A stretch of DNA of 64,000 nt from Pseudoneobacillus sp052180215 (GCF_052180215.1 NZ_CP197471.1:2948001-3012000), one strand, 5' to 3'. Positions 50,417-60,681 are shown, numbered from the stretch's first letter. The notes: generated by a model not told the origin, from the sequence alone. Numbers and translations are program-made.

Positions 50417-50866
50417 TTAGAGCATCTCAAGGAATCGATTTGTAATAAGATCCGTATCTTCTGGTGAGCGACAAATAATCAAGCAAGTATCATCACCACA
50501 AATTGTTCCTAATATTTCATTCCAATCCAAATGGTCGATTAGTGCACCAATAGCCATTGCATTACCAGGTAATGTTTTCATAACTAACAAATGTCCGGCT
50601 GAATCAATTTTTACAAAGGCATCCATTAACGTTCTCTTTAATTTTTGTAATGGGTTAAAGCGTTGGTCAGCAGGAAGGCTATATTTATATCTTCCATCCA
50701 TTAATGGAACTTTCACTAAATGAAGTTCTTTTATATCACGCGAAACTGTAGCTTGGGTAACATTAAAACCAGCTGCTTTTAATGAATCTACTAATTCATC
50801 CTGTGTTTCGATGTCATTGTTGGTAATGATATCTCGTATCTTAATATGGCGTTGACCCTTATTCAT
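50417..50866 (-). CDS. argR: Arginine repressor ArgR/AhrC
   Basis: 149 residues from ATG 50866 behind GAGGTG; the frame is open to 50893. The N-terminal winged helix (RHIKIRDIITNNDIETQDEL, FNVTQATVSRDIKELHLVKV) is followed by the hexamerisation/arginine-binding domain (PGNAMAIGALIDHLDW, GTICGDDTCLIICR). It represses arginine synthesis and activates catabolism. A possible ARG box upstream of artP in this window would be a target. It is upstream of recN. Confidence 0.95.
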   Translation of the reverse strand: MNKGQRHIKIRDIITNNDIETQDELVDSLKAAGFNVTQATVSRDIKELHLVKVPLMDGRYKYSLPADQRFNPLQKLKRTLMDAFVKIDSAGHLLVMKTLPGNAMAIGALIDHLDWNEILGTICGDDTCLIICRSPEDTDLITNRFLEML

Positions 50867-51003
50867 GTTTTCACCTCTAATTACATACCTCATATATGTA
50901 ATAATTTGTCTTATATAATCATATGTTAGCCCATTTTGTCGCTATTGTACATTTTTTTTAAAGCGCTTTTCAAAAAGAAAAAAAAGAAGCCAGAATAAAT
51001 GAC

Positions 51004-51843
51004 TTATTCCGCTTCTTTCTTTGATTTAAACTCCAGATGAGCCTTCTCTACCACTTCTTTTGGTTCTATTTTTAGATTATTTAGACCTTCTTGTGGATGA
51101 CCAGTCCATTTTAAATGGATGAGAAATTCGATATTCCCATCTCCTCCGGTTATAGGAGAAAAAGATAGGTCCTGGACATTGTAACCTTCTTCTAGACAAT
51201 GTTTAATAACCTTTTCAATAACAGCTAAATGTACATCTGGGTCGCGAACAATTCCCTTTTTTCCGACTTGATCTCTACCAGCTTCAAATTGAGGCTTAAT
51301 AAGCGCCACTACATCACTATTAGGAATTAACAAAGTTCTAAGAACAGGGAAAATTAACTTGAGTGATATAAAAGAAACGTCAATGGATGCAAATTCAGGC
51401 AATCCCATTGTTAAATCAGCCGGAGTGACATATCGGAAATTAGTGCGTTCCATCACGATTACACGGTCATCCTGCCTTAACTTCCATGCCAACTGATTAT
51501 AGCCAACATCTAATGCATAAGACATCTCTGCTCCATTTTGCAACGCACAATCTGTAAAGCCACCTGTACTCGCCCCAATATCAATCATCTTTTTACCTTT
51601 GATAGTAAGATTAAAAACTTTTAAAGCTTTTTCAAGCTTTAAACCACCTCGGCTAACATAAGGCAAAACGTTCCCTTTAACCGTTAAGGGGATATCTGAA
51701 CTGACTTTCTCTCCTGGCTTGTCCAATCTTTGCTCATTCGTATACACTAGTCCTGCCATTACTGCTCTTTTTGCTTTTTCACGTGTTTCTACTAAACCTC
51801 TTTCTACTAGTAAAACATCGATTCTTTCCTTCTTGACTTTCAT
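51004..51843 (-). CDS. yqxC: TlyA-family rRNA 2'-O-methyltransferase (YqxC)
   Basis: 279 residues: N-terminal S4 RNA-binding domain (RIDVLLVERGLVETREKAKR) and an FtsJ-like Rossmann methyltransferase with IDIGASTGGFTDCALQNGA (SAM site), ALDVGYNQLAWKLRQD and ASIDVSFISLKLI. It should methylate rRNA, as its relatives TlyA and YqxC do. It lies three bases after dxs. Confidence 0.92.
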   Translation of the reverse strand: MKVKKERIDVLLVERGLVETREKAKRAVMAGLVYTNEQRLDKPGEKVSSDIPLTVKGNVLPYVSRGGLKLEKALKVFNLTIKGKKMIDIGASTGGFTDCALQNGAEMSYALDVGYNQLAWKLRQDDRVIVMERTNFRYVTPADLTMGLPEFASIDVSFISLKLIFPVLRTLLIPNSDVVALIKPQFEAGRDQVGKKGIVRDPDVHLAVIEKVIKHCLEEGYNVQDLSFSPITGGDGNIEFLIHLKWTGHPQEGLNNLKIEPKEVVEKAHLEFKSKKEAE

Positions 51844-51846
51844 TGT

Positions 51847-53742
51847 TTATATCCTTTTTGCTTTAGTTTGAATTAAATTTTTAATTTTGCTTATGGTATC
51901 TTGTGTTGTTAATCCAATCTCATCTAGTAATAAATCAACATTTCCATGTTCTATAAATTGATCTGGAATTCCCATCCGATCGACTCTTGCTGAGAAATAT
52001 CCATGGTTTTGTACAAATTCTAATACCGCACTTCCAAAACCACCTTGAAGAATCGCTTCTTCAATTGTTAGAATCGGTAAATCTTGGTCTAAAATCGTTT
52101 TAAGCATTTTTTCATCTAAAGGTTTTATAAAACGAGCATTAACTACTTTTACACTAATTCCTTCTTTTTCTAAATTAGCAGCAGCTTCTAACGCCATTGG
52201 AATGGTAGTACCAAAGGTAAGCACTGCAATATCTTCGCCCTCTTTTAGTACTTCCCAAGAACCGATTGGAATATTTCTTAGTGTTTCATCCATTGGGACC
52301 CCAATTCCATTCCCTCTTGGGAAACGCATAGCAATCGGTCCCTGATCATAATGGATAGCCGTGTTTACCATATGCTGACCTTCATTTTCATCCTTTGGCA
52401 TCATTAAAACCATATTAGGAATATGTCTTAAAAAAGCTATATCGAAGACACCCTGATGTGTTTCACCATCAGCGCCAACAAGACCCGCTCGATCAATTCC
52501 TAAGAAAACATTTAAATTTTGTCGGCAAATATCATGAACAACTTGATCATATGCTCTTTGTAAAAAAGTAGAATAGATCGCTAAAAACGGCTTCATACCT
52601 TGAGTTGCTAAACCAGCGGCAACTGTTGCTGCATGCTGTTCAGCAATACCTACATCATACATTCTGTCTGGAAACTCACTTGCAAACCCCTCAAGCTTAG
52701 AACCTACTGGCATTGCAGGAGTGATTGCCACTATCCGTTCATCCTTACGGGCAAGCTTTCGAACCGTTTCACTCACTAACTTACTCCATGCTGGCGGAGC
52801 AGCCGTTGCAGGCTTTACAAAATCACCGGTTTCCATTTTGTATGGTCCAGTACCATGCCAAGTGCCAATTTTATCATTTTCAGCTGGTTGATAGCCTTTT
52901 CCTTTCTTCGTAATAACATGAAGAAGGACGGGACCTTCGGTTTTCTTGGCATACTTTAAATTTTCAAAGAGTTCTTCATAGTTATGACCATCAACGGGTC
53001 CTAGGTAAGTAAACCCTAGTTCTTCAAAAAACATTCCTGAAACTAATAAATATTTAAGACTATCCTTTACTCTTTCAGCGGTTGAAGCCAATTTTCCACC
53101 GACTGCTGGAATTTTCTTTAATATATATTCCATTTCATCTTTTACCCACTGGTACTTTCCAGCAGTTCGGAGTCTTCCTAAAACGGAATGAAGGGCTCCA
53201 ACATTCGGTGCAATAGACATCTCATTATCGTTTAAGATCACAATCATATCTTTCTTTTCATGACCGATATGATTTAATGCCTCTAAAGCCATTCCTCCTG
53301 TTAAGGCTCCATCCCCAATGATTGGAACAATATAAGAAGATTCTTTTTTCAAATCACGTGCTATAGCCATACCCATCGCAGCAGATAGGGAAGTGGAGCT
53401 ATGACCGGTTTCCCATACGTCATGCTCGCTTTCGACCATTTTAGGAAAGCCACAAAGCCCTTTAAATTGTCTCAAGGTATCAAATTGAGCTGCTCTACCA
53501 GTTAAAATTTTATGTACATAGGACTGATGTCCGACATCCCAAATTAATTTATCTTTTGGGCTATTAAAGCATGCATGTAATGCGATGGTTAATTCCACAA
53601 CACCTAAATTCGGGCCAATATGTCCACCTGTTACAGAAAGTTTCTCAATAAGAAAGGTTCGGATTTCTTCACTCAATTGCTCTAATTCAGGTATTGTCAT
53701 GCCTTTTAAGAAAGAAGGGTCTTTTATTTTTAAAAGATCCAT
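51847..53742 (-). CDS. dxs: 1-deoxy-D-xylulose-5-phosphate synthase
   Basis: 631 residues, full length. Thiamine diphosphate motif from GDGALTGGMALEALNHIG to NDNEMSI near residue 150-185; GHSSTSLSAAMGMA and the second-domain DVGIAEQHAATVAAGLA are typical. It condenses pyruvate and glyceraldehyde-3-phosphate as the first step of the MEP isoprenoid pathway. It is downstream of xseB/ispA but separated from ispA by about 250 bases of AT-rich DNA in which I see no gene. Confidence 0.96.
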   Translation of the reverse strand: MDLLKIKDPSFLKGMTIPELEQLSEEIRTFLIEKLSVTGGHIGPNLGVVELTIALHACFNSPKDKLIWDVGHQSYVHKILTGRAAQFDTLRQFKGLCGFPKMVESEHDVWETGHSSTSLSAAMGMAIARDLKKESSYIVPIIGDGALTGGMALEALNHIGHEKKDMIVILNDNEMSIAPNVGALHSVLGRLRTAGKYQWVKDEMEYILKKIPAVGGKLASTAERVKDSLKYLLVSGMFFEELGFTYLGPVDGHNYEELFENLKYAKKTEGPVLLHVITKKGKGYQPAENDKIGTWHGTGPYKMETGDFVKPATAAPPAWSKLVSETVRKLARKDERIVAITPAMPVGSKLEGFASEFPDRMYDVGIAEQHAATVAAGLATQGMKPFLAIYSTFLQRAYDQVVHDICRQNLNVFLGIDRAGLVGADGETHQGVFDIAFLRHIPNMVLMMPKDENEGQHMVNTAIHYDQGPIAMRFPRGNGIGVPMDETLRNIPIGSWEVLKEGEDIAVLTFGTTIPMALEAAANLEKEGISVKVVNARFIKPLDEKMLKTILDQDLPILTIEEAILQGGFGSAVLEFVQNHGYFSARVDRMGIPDQFIEHGNVDLLLDEIGLTTQDTISKIKNLIQTKAKRI

Positions 53743-53996
53743 GATGGACCACTCACTTTCATCTTTTTATTCCTTTTTTCTATCTTATTATAATAATATG
53801 GAAACCACTACTCTAAAAGCAACAATGGTTACGAAAGCCCATTGAAAAAAGAGCCGCTAACACAAATGTGATAACGGCAATTGTGAGACTTCATTATATC
53901 AATGTTTTACTGATCACGAATGACTAGAATACTGAACCATCCAATAATAAACATTAGTATACCATATATGTTATTTTCTCTCAAATGACCATTGCA

Positions 53997-54890
53997 TCAA
54001 TGATTTCTATTAGCAATTAGGTCAGTAATTTCTTCTAAAATTGAAGTGTCTAAGCCGCTTTCCTTTAAGTACCTTTTTGCTTCACTTACATGAGTATGTA
54101 ATGCTTCTTTTGCACCGTTCATGGTTAGTAATGCCGGATAAGTACTTTTTTGATTATTTTGGTCACTGCCCACAGGTTTACCTATAATCTCCTGATCGCC
54201 TTCCAAGTCTAATATGTCATCCTGAATTTGGAAAGCAAGCCCTAGATGATAAGCAAATAAAGATAAACATTTTCGTTGTTTATCTGATGCATCGGCTAAA
54301 ATGGCACCGGCCAGTACACTAAATTCTAAAAGTTTACCCGTTTTATGTATATGAATATATTCTAATCCAGTTAAATCTAAGCTTTTTCCTTCGGCTTCCA
54401 TATCAGCTACTTGCCCACCAACCATACCCTCTGATCCAGCAGCTTTTGATAATTCTAAAATTAAATTAAGCTTCTTATCGTTAGTAACAGTATCGTAGTT
54501 AGATTCAGCGATAATTTGAAAGCTATAGGTTAGCAAAGCATCTCCGGCTAGAACGGCCATTGCTTCCCCAAAGACTTTATGATTTGTTGGCTTCCCTCTT
54601 CTAAGGTCATCATCATCCATGCAAGGTAAATCATCATGAATTAAAGAATAGGTGTGTATCATTTCTAATGCAATAGCTGTTTCGAGTCCCATCATTGAAT
54701 CCTTATGAAAAGCTTCAATGGTAGCAAAAACCAGTAGAGGTCTTATTCTCTTTCCTCCAGCTTCTAAGGAATATTGCATAGCTTCTTTAATCGTCAAAGG
54801 AGCATTTAAGATATCAATTTTTCTTTTCATTTCTTCCTCTAAAGATGCGATATGCTGCTTGGAGAATTCAGATAAAGACATTGTTGACAC
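53997..54890 (-). CDS. ispA: Farnesyl diphosphate synthase (IspA)
   Basis: 297 residues from a GTG start at 54890, ten bases after GGAGG; the ATG nine bases later is too far from it. It has the first Asp-rich motif DDLPCMDDDD at residues 86-95 and the second DDILD near 230, with GGKRIRPLL and GKLLEFSVLA in between. It makes farnesyl diphosphate from IPP and DMAPP. It overlaps the cluster xseA-xseB-ispA, as in all Bacillus. Confidence 0.94.
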   Translation of the reverse strand: MSTMSLSEFSKQHIASLEEEMKRKIDILNAPLTIKEAMQYSLEAGGKRIRPLLVFATIEAFHKDSMMGLETAIALEMIHTYSLIHDDLPCMDDDDLRRGKPTNHKVFGEAMAVLAGDALLTYSFQIIAESNYDTVTNDKKLNLILELSKAAGSEGMVGGQVADMEAEGKSLDLTGLEYIHIHKTGKLLEFSVLAGAILADASDKQRKCLSLFAYHLGLAFQIQDDILDLEGDQEIIGKPVGSDQNNQKSTYPALLTMNGAKEALHTHVSEAKRYLKESGLDTSILEEITDLIANRNH

Positions 54891-54895
54891 TTTGG

Positions 54896-55141
54896 TTATT
54901 CCTCCTCACGAACTGCGAACGGTATAGTCCGTCCATCCTCCGTTAACATTTCCGTTAACTGCTCTTCCACATATTTTAATTTATCTTGACAAAGCTTGGA
55001 AAGGTTCATTCCTTCTTTATAAATTTCAATAGCTTCTTCAAGAGGTACGTCCCCTTCTTCTAAGCGCTCGACTATTACTTCTAACTTTTGAATCGCATCT
55101 TCAAAACTAAGAGTGGTTGTTTTTTCAGTCAATTTTATCAC
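54896..55141 (-). CDS. xseB: Exodeoxyribonuclease VII small subunit
   Basis: 81 residues. The family core LSFEDAIQKLEVIVERLEEG-DVPLEEAI-YKEGMNLSKLCQ is fully present. It forms the multi-subunit exonuclease VII with XseA. The GTG start at 55141 overlaps the xseA stop by 17 bases; TTG four codons later is an alternative. Confidence 0.93.
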   Translation of the reverse strand: MIKLTEKTTTLSFEDAIQKLEVIVERLEEGDVPLEEAIEIYKEGMNLSKLCQDKLKYVEEQLTEMLTEDGRTIPFAVREEE

Positions 55142-56480
55142 TACTTTCTACATTAATCACTTGGCAATCTATTTTACCGTTACTTAATTGAATATTAATA
55201 AGATCGTTTGGTTTAACTTGTTCCACTTTTTTAATTAATTGCTGCTCGGTTGTGTAAACAAGACTATATCCTCTATCCATAATTTTCAATGGACTTAAAG
55301 CATCTAGGGTTGTTATGACATTTGTAAATTGTTGCTGTTTTTGCTGATGAATTCTAATCGTTGCTCGTATTAATCGTTTTTGCGTTCGACTAAATGTCTC
55401 TTTTTCTTTATCTAATAGTTGTTTAGGATGGTTTCGATTTAACCTTTTTAACAAGAGGTCTAAGTTATCACTCTTTTGACTCGTATAGCTTCTAGTACCT
55501 TTCGTTAAGCGGTCAGTAAGACGGTCTACCTGTTCAAGCTTTTGTTCATATAGTCGCTTAGGATACCTAAATGCGTACGATCTTTGTATTCTTTCTATTC
55601 TTGCTCTTTGGAAACTTAACTTTTCTCGCATTGCTCTTAGTAAACGCGCTTTCCGTTCTAAAATTCTCTCATGCAATTCTTCGATATGTGGTACAGCCAG
55701 CTCTGCAGCCCCAGTTGGTGTAGGTGCCCTAAGATCGGCTACAAAATCAGCAATAGTAAAATCTGTTTCATGTCCAACCGCTGAAATAATAGGAATATTC
55801 GATGAGGAAATAGCTCTTGCCACTATTTCTTCGTTAAATGGCCAAAGTTCTTCAATGGAACCTCCACCTCTACCTACGATCAAAACATCGATATGATTTA
55901 ATTCATTTGCTTTTTCAATAGATTTAACAATCGATGGCGCCGCCTGTCCTCCTTGAACTAGTGCTGGCAAGACAAGAATATCAGCAATTGGGTATCTTCG
56001 CTTTAATGTCGTTAAAATATCTCTAATCGCAGCACCTGTTGGTGAAGTAATAATACCAATCCTTTTTGGGAATGGCGGAAGTCTTTTTTTCGCACTTTGT
56101 AAAAATAATCCCTCATCTTCAAGCTTCTTCTTTAGTTGTTCAAAAGCGAGAAAAAGCTCACCAATTCCATCTGGCTGCATTTCTTTGATATAGATTTGAT
56201 ATTGACCACTAGGCTCAAAAAGAGAGATATCCCCTTTAATTAAAACCTTCATTCCATTCTCTGGTGAAAATTTCATAGACCTATTGTTACTAGAGAACAT
56301 AACAGCAAGTATTCTTGCTTTTTCATCCTTTAAAGTGAAGTACATATGTCCACTTGAGTGTTGCTTATAGTTGGATATTTCTCCTCGTACAAAAACACCC
56401 TGTAAATGAGGATCCGCATCAAATTTTCTTTTTATGTATTTGGTTAAAGCATTGACAGTTAAATATCGCTGTTCAGACAT
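55125..56480 (-). CDS. xseA: Exodeoxyribonuclease VII large subunit
   Basis: 451 residues. N-terminal OB fold (VFVRGEISNYKQHSSGHMYF), then the catalytic domain (IGIITSPTGAAIRDILTTLKRRYP, VLIVGRGGGSIEELWPFN, SAVGHETDFTIADFVADLRAPTP), and a C-terminal coiled coil that wraps XseB. It degrades single-stranded DNA to short oligonucleotides. It lies between folD and xseB. Confidence 0.95.
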   Translation of the reverse strand: MSEQRYLTVNALTKYIKRKFDADPHLQGVFVRGEISNYKQHSSGHMYFTLKDEKARILAVMFSSNNRSMKFSPENGMKVLIKGDISLFEPSGQYQIYIKEMQPDGIGELFLAFEQLKKKLEDEGLFLQSAKKRLPPFPKRIGIITSPTGAAIRDILTTLKRRYPIADILVLPALVQGGQAAPSIVKSIEKANELNHIDVLIVGRGGGSIEELWPFNEEIVARAISSSNIPIISAVGHETDFTIADFVADLRAPTPTGAAELAVPHIEELHERILERKARLLRAMREKLSFQRARIERIQRSYAFRYPKRLYEQKLEQVDRLTDRLTKGTRSYTSQKSDNLDLLLKRLNRNHPKQLLDKEKETFSRTQKRLIRATIRIHQQKQQQFTNVITTLDALSPLKIMDRGYSLVYTTEQQLIKKVEQVKPNDLINIQLSNGKIDCQVINVESSDKID

Positions 56481-56569
56481 ATTAGAGACTCCTCTACAAA
56501 AAAACTGTCCAAATCCAATACATATTTTTCAGTATGAAATTTATGTATTGGATAAGGACATATGAAATA

Positions 56570-57439
56570 TTATATTGAGTTTTGAATTGTTGGTTTTACA
56601 TTTTTAGCGGATTTCAACGTATTATACATCAACATCGTAATCGTCATCGGGCCAACTCCGCCTGGAACGGGTGTAATATATCCGGCTTTCTCTTTCACTT
56701 CATCAAAGGATACATCTCCACAAAGTTTTCCTTCCTTATTACGATTCATGCCTACATCAATGACAACTGCCCCTTCTTTTATATGGTCAGCAGTTATAAG
56801 ATCCACCTTACCAACAGCTGCTATCAATATGTCTGCTTGTTTCGTAATGGCTTTTAGGTCTGTTGTCTTAGAATGACAATATGTAACCGTGGCATTTTCA
56901 TTTAAAAAAAGTTGCCCAGAAGGTTTACCGACAATATTACTTCTCCCTACTACAACGACATGTTTCCCACTAATCGAAATATTCATTTCTTCAAGCATCA
57001 CCATTACACCATAAGGAGTGCAAGGTAAAAATGAATCTTGACCTGTCATCATTCTACCAATGTTAATTGGATGGAATCCGTCTACGTCTTTTTCAGGAAT
57101 AATGGTTTCTATTACTTTTTTCTCGTTAATATGATTTGGTAAAGGTAACTGCACTAAAATACCGTGGATGGAATGATCCTCATTAAGTTCTACAATTTTG
57201 GCTAATAATTCATCTTCACAAATCGTAGCTGGAAATTCAATTAGGACCGAATGCATTCCAAGTTGTAAACAAGCTTTTTCCTTGCTTTTCACATAAGTTC
57301 TTGAAGCAGGATTATTTCCCACTAAAATAACAGCTAATCCTGGGATAATATTTCTACTCTTTAATTCTTGAACTTCCTTTGCAATTTCTTCCTGTTTGTT
57401 CTTTGCAATTTGTTTTCCATCAATAAGTTGAGCAGCCAT
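56570..57439 (-). CDS. folD: Methylenetetrahydrofolate dehydrogenase/cyclohydrolase FolD
   Basis: 289 residues. Catalytic Lys in YVKSKEKAC near residue 56, VQLPLP, DVDGFHPINIGRM, the NADP motif VVGRSNIVGKPSGQLFLNENATVT and the C-terminal TPVPGGVGPMTITMLM. It links one-carbon units between 5,10-methylene- and 10-formyl-tetrahydrofolate in the cytoplasm. Confidence 0.95.
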   Translation of the reverse strand: MAAQLIDGKQIAKNKQEEIAKEVQELKSRNIIPGLAVILVGNNPASRTYVKSKEKACLQLGMHSVLIEFPATICEDELLAKIVELNEDHSIHGILVQLPLPNHINEKKVIETIIPEKDVDGFHPINIGRMMTGQDSFLPCTPYGVMVMLEEMNISISGKHVVVVGRSNIVGKPSGQLFLNENATVTYCHSKTTDLKAITKQADILIAAVGKVDLITADHIKEGAVVIDVGMNRNKEGKLCGDVSFDEVKEKAGYITPVPGGVGPMTITMLMYNTLKSAKNVKPTIQNSI

Positions 57440-57541
57440 CCTTTATCCTCCTCTATTTTTTATAATGCTTTAGCCCTTATATACAAAACTTTGGGAGCCA
57501 ATCGCTTTTGTAGAGAAGCCAATTTAAAAGGTTGTGAAGTA

Positions 57542-57934
57542 TTAAGACATTTGCTGTTTAATTTTAGCTAAAACCCCGTTAATAAACCGACTTGATTGGT
57601 CATCTCCATACATTTTTGCAATTTCTATTGCTTCATCGAGAATGACATTAACCGGAACATCATCTGTACAGTACTTCATCTCGAATATGGCCATTCTAAG
57701 TAAACTACGATCTACATTTGCCAAACGCTCTAAAGACCATTTTTCTAAATGTTCCTTAATACTTTCATCAATTTGAGTTTGATGTTCAATAACCCCTAAT
57801 ACCAATTTTTCTAAATAAGGATCTGTTGGCTCCTCATCAAGTACATGCTCAATCGCAGCACTAGGTTCTATCTCACTCATATCTATCTGAAATAAAGCTT
57901 GTAATGCTTTTTCTCTCGCTGTTCTACGTTTCAT
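57542..57934 (-). CDS. nusB: Transcription antitermination factor NusB
   Basis: 130 residues, all helical: MKRRTAREKALQALFQIDMS at the N-terminus, NVDRSLLRMAIFEMKY and NVILDEAIEIAKMYGDDQSSRFINGVL at the C-terminus. It acts with NusE (S10) in antitermination of rRNA transcription. It lies about 180 bases downstream of yqhY; the terminator at 58079-58112 separates it from the acc genes. Confidence 0.95.
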   Translation of the reverse strand: MKRRTAREKALQALFQIDMSEIEPSAAIEHVLDEEPTDPYLEKLVLGVIEHQTQIDESIKEHLEKWSLERLANVDRSLLRMAIFEMKYCTDDVPVNVILDEAIEIAKMYGDDQSSRFINGVLAKIKQQMS

Positions 57935-58078
57935 TTATTGTTAACTCCTTTACCTTACTTTACCATTCATCAATTTGGCTATAATCTTTGTCACATCATC
58001 ATTATTATGACAAACTTTCACATTAAAAACTAGTTTAAGAAAGATCATATATAAATATTCGTAATATTTTTAAAAATA

Positions 58079-58112
58079 AAGAACCAAAGACAACAGCCTT
58101 TGGTTCTTCATT
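58079..58112 (-). terminator. yqhY terminator
   Basis: GAACCAAAG (58081-58089) pairs with CTTTGGTTC (58098-58106), followed on the minus strand by TTTATTTTT. Confidence 0.85.
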
Positions 58113-58520
58113 TTATAGTTCTTGTTCGATTTCAACTTCCTGTTTTTGGTTCTCAAATTGTATTCCAACAACATGAATGTTTACTTCCTCAACCTCTAAT
58201 GCAGTCATATTTAATAAAGCTTGACGAATATTATCCTGAACTTTCCCAGCAACGGTTGGAATAGAAATTCCAAACTTCATCACGCAATATACATCTACCT
58301 TTACCCCATCATCAGTAAGTTCTACCTTAACACCCTTACCATGATTTTTCTTACCTAATCTTTCAACTACACCAGTAGCAAAATTACCGCGCATTTGGGC
58401 AACACCTTCAACTTCTGAAGCAGCAATACCTGCAATAACTTCAATAACTTCAGGTGCAATTTCTACTTTACCAAGCCCTGCATACTCTTGATTCATTTCT
58501 AAAATGTGGTTTTCGCTCAT
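58113..58520 (-). CDS. yqhY: Asp23/Gls24-family protein YqhY
   Basis: 135 residues: GKVEIAPEVIEVIAGIAASEVEGV at the N-terminus and VPTVAGKVQDNIRQALLNM-like sequence (IPTVAGKVQDNIRQALLNMT) in the second half, the Asp23 pattern. In B. subtilis this gene is cotranscribed with accBC and loss affects fatty-acid synthesis control. It follows accC by 23 bases. Confidence 0.9.
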   Translation of the reverse strand: MSENHILEMNQEYAGLGKVEIAPEVIEVIAGIAASEVEGVAQMRGNFATGVVERLGKKNHGKGVKVELTDDGVKVDVYCVMKFGISIPTVAGKVQDNIRQALLNMTALEVEEVNIHVVGIQFENQKQEVEIEQEL

Positions 58521-58543
58521 CCCTAATACCTCCCGAGTATTAT

Positions 58544-59896
58544 CTAAGATTTCATCACATCATACAGTTCAAGGAACTTTGTATTAAACTGTCCTTCAAC
58601 AAACTTATCATGTTCTAATAATTTAAGGTGGAACGGAATAGTTGTATGTATTCCTTCCACAACAAACTCACTTAGAGCACGTTTCATTCTTGCAATTGCT
58701 TCTTCTCTAGTTGCTCCATAGGTAATAACCTTAGCAATCATAGAATCGTAGTATGGTGGAATCGTATACCCTGGATAAGCTGCCGAATCTATTCTTACAC
58801 CTAAACCACCTGGAGGTAAATACATCTTTATTTTTCCAGCGGACGGCATAAAATTCTTTTCCGGATTCTCAGCATTTATACGGCATTCGATTGCCCATCC
58901 ATTAAACGTAACTTCTGATTGTGAAAGAGGAAGCTTTTCACCAGAAGCAATCTTAATTTGTTCTTTTACTAAATCAACACCCGTTACTATTTCAGTTACA
59001 GGATGTTCTACCTGAATACGAGTATTCATTTCCATAAAGTAGAACTTACGATTTACATAATCATATATAAATTCTACCGTGCCAGCCCCTGTATAATCAA
59101 CTGCTTTTGCAGCTTTTACAGCAGCATTTCCCATTTCCTCACGAATCTCCCCATCTAAAGCTGGTGATGGAGTTTCTTCCAACAATTTTTGTAAACGTCG
59201 TTGGATGGAGCAGTCTCTTTCACCTAAATGAATAGTGTTTCCATAAGAGTCTGCCAGCACTTGAATCTCTACATGACGGAAATCCTCAATAAATTTTTCG
59301 ATATAAACTCCTGGATTACCGAATGCTGTAGCCGCTTCAGTCTGAGTAATGGTAATACCTTTTGTTAGCTCTTGTTCATTTCGAGCTACACGTATTCCTT
59401 TACCTCCACCACCTGCAGTGGCTTTAATAATGACAGGGTAGCCCATTTTGTTTGCAAGCTCTAAAGCTTCTTCAATATTTTTTATGATCCCTTTTGATCC
59501 TGGAACAATCGGAACACCTGCTTCAGCCATCGTTTGACGAGCTATATCCTTTGTGCCCATTTTAGTTATCGCTTCAGGACTTGGACCAACAAAAGTAATG
59601 TTCACTTCACGGCATAGCTCTGCAAAATCAGCATTTTCGGCTAAAAAGCCATAGCCAGGATGAATGGCATCACAGCCTGTCAATTTGGCGACACTTATGA
59701 TATTGGTAAAATTCAAATAGCTATCTTTTGAAGCAGTAGGTCCGATACAATATGCTTCATCCGCTAGTTGAACATGCAATGACTCTCTATCTGCTTCAGA
59801 GAAAACTGCAACAGACTCCACCCCTAAATCTCGGCAAGCCCTAATAATGCGTACAGCAATTTCTCCTCGATTTGCAATTAAAAGTTTTTTTATCAT
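58544..59896 (-). CDS. accC: Biotin carboxylase subunit of acetyl-CoA carboxylase
   Basis: 450 residues, ATP-grasp: KKLLIANRGEIAVRIIRACR start, IIKATAGGGGKGIRVARNE glycine loop, GERDCSIQRRLQKLLEE, YFMEMNTRIQVEHPVTE with the catalytic residues. It carboxylates the biotin on AccB. It may also serve the lone carboxyltransferase YqjD (21.8 kb), which has no carboxylase partner nearby. Confidence 0.96.
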   Translation of the reverse strand: MIKKLLIANRGEIAVRIIRACRDLGVESVAVFSEADRESLHVQLADEAYCIGPTASKDSYLNFTNIISVAKLTGCDAIHPGYGFLAENADFAELCREVNITFVGPSPEAITKMGTKDIARQTMAEAGVPIVPGSKGIIKNIEEALELANKMGYPVIIKATAGGGGKGIRVARNEQELTKGITITQTEAATAFGNPGVYIEKFIEDFRHVEIQVLADSYGNTIHLGERDCSIQRRLQKLLEETPSPALDGEIREEMGNAAVKAAKAVDYTGAGTVEFIYDYVNRKFYFMEMNTRIQVEHPVTEIVTGVDLVKEQIKIASGEKLPLSQSEVTFNGWAIECRINAENPEKNFMPSAGKIKMYLPPGGLGVRIDSAAYPGYTIPPYYDSMIAKVITYGATREEAIARMKRALSEFVVEGIHTTIPFHLKLLEHDKFVEGQFNTKFLELYDVMKS

Positions 59897-59912
59897 TCTA
59901 ACAAATCGCTCC

Positions 59913-60422
59913 TTATTCAGGCTTTACTAAAAATAATGGTTGTCCGTATTCCACTAATTGTCCATCTTTTACCAAAATTTCAACAATTTCGCCGTTAACT
60001 TCTGCTTCTATTTCATTGAAAAGTTTCATTGCTTCTACAATACAAACAACAGAATCTTTTGTTACTTTTGAGCCCGGTTTTACATATACATCAGCATCTG
60101 GTGATGGTGACTGATAGAATGTCCCTACCATAGGGGATGTAATCTTATGTAAGTTTGAAGTATCAGCTTGTACAGCTTCTTGAACTGGCTGGACTGGTGC
60201 AGCTGAAGATTCTTGAACAGTAACCGGCTGAACTGGTTGTGCTTGTTGTGTTGCTGCTACAACGACTGGTTGGGACTGTGGTTGTGGTGCGGTTAAAGTG
60301 ACTGTACCATTCACGGTTTTTTTCATTTTAATTTTAGAACCCTCTGATTCATAAACGAATTCATCAATACTTGATTGATCAACTAATTTAATTAGCTCAC
60401 GAATTTCTTGAACTTTTAACAA
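59913..60422 (-). CDS. accB: Biotin carboxyl carrier protein of acetyl-CoA carboxylase
   Basis: 169 residues from a TTG start at 60422, seven bases after AGGAGTG (the frame extends to 60479). A short N-terminal domain (VQEIRELIKLVDQSSIDEFV) and a long Pro/Gln/Val/Ala-rich linker (residues about 45-95) precede the biotinyl domain. The biotin attaches at Lys133 in VEAMKLFNE. First gene of accB-accC-yqhY. Confidence 0.94.
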   Translation of the reverse strand: MLKVQEIRELIKLVDQSSIDEFVYESEGSKIKMKKTVNGTVTLTAPQPQSQPVVVAATQQAQPVQPVTVQESSAAPVQPVQEAVQADTSNLHKITSPMVGTFYQSPSPDADVYVKPGSKVTKDSVVCIVEAMKLFNEIEAEVNGEIVEILVKDGQLVEYGQPLFLVKPE

Positions 60423-60681
60423 AAGAAACACTCCTTGTCTGCTATCTAAATTTCTGAAATTTTCTAAAAGAATAAACATAAGAATTATGACTAGCTACTA
60501 ATACTATACGATAATATCTTATAAAAGTTCAATAAATGATTCAAATCCTGTGATATTTTTATTTTCACCTTCTTTAAATGGTCTTATATTCAGATGTGGA
60601 AAAATGTTGTAAATTGGAGAAGGATTTTTTCTTACCCTTATCGAAATAGTACTTATTGTCGATTAGGAAAGGATTATGCGT

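Noticed and set aside
53743..53996. Possible small gene between ispA and dxs
   Set aside because: AT-rich with no supported start, binding site or recognisable product; only a weak hairpin near 53850.
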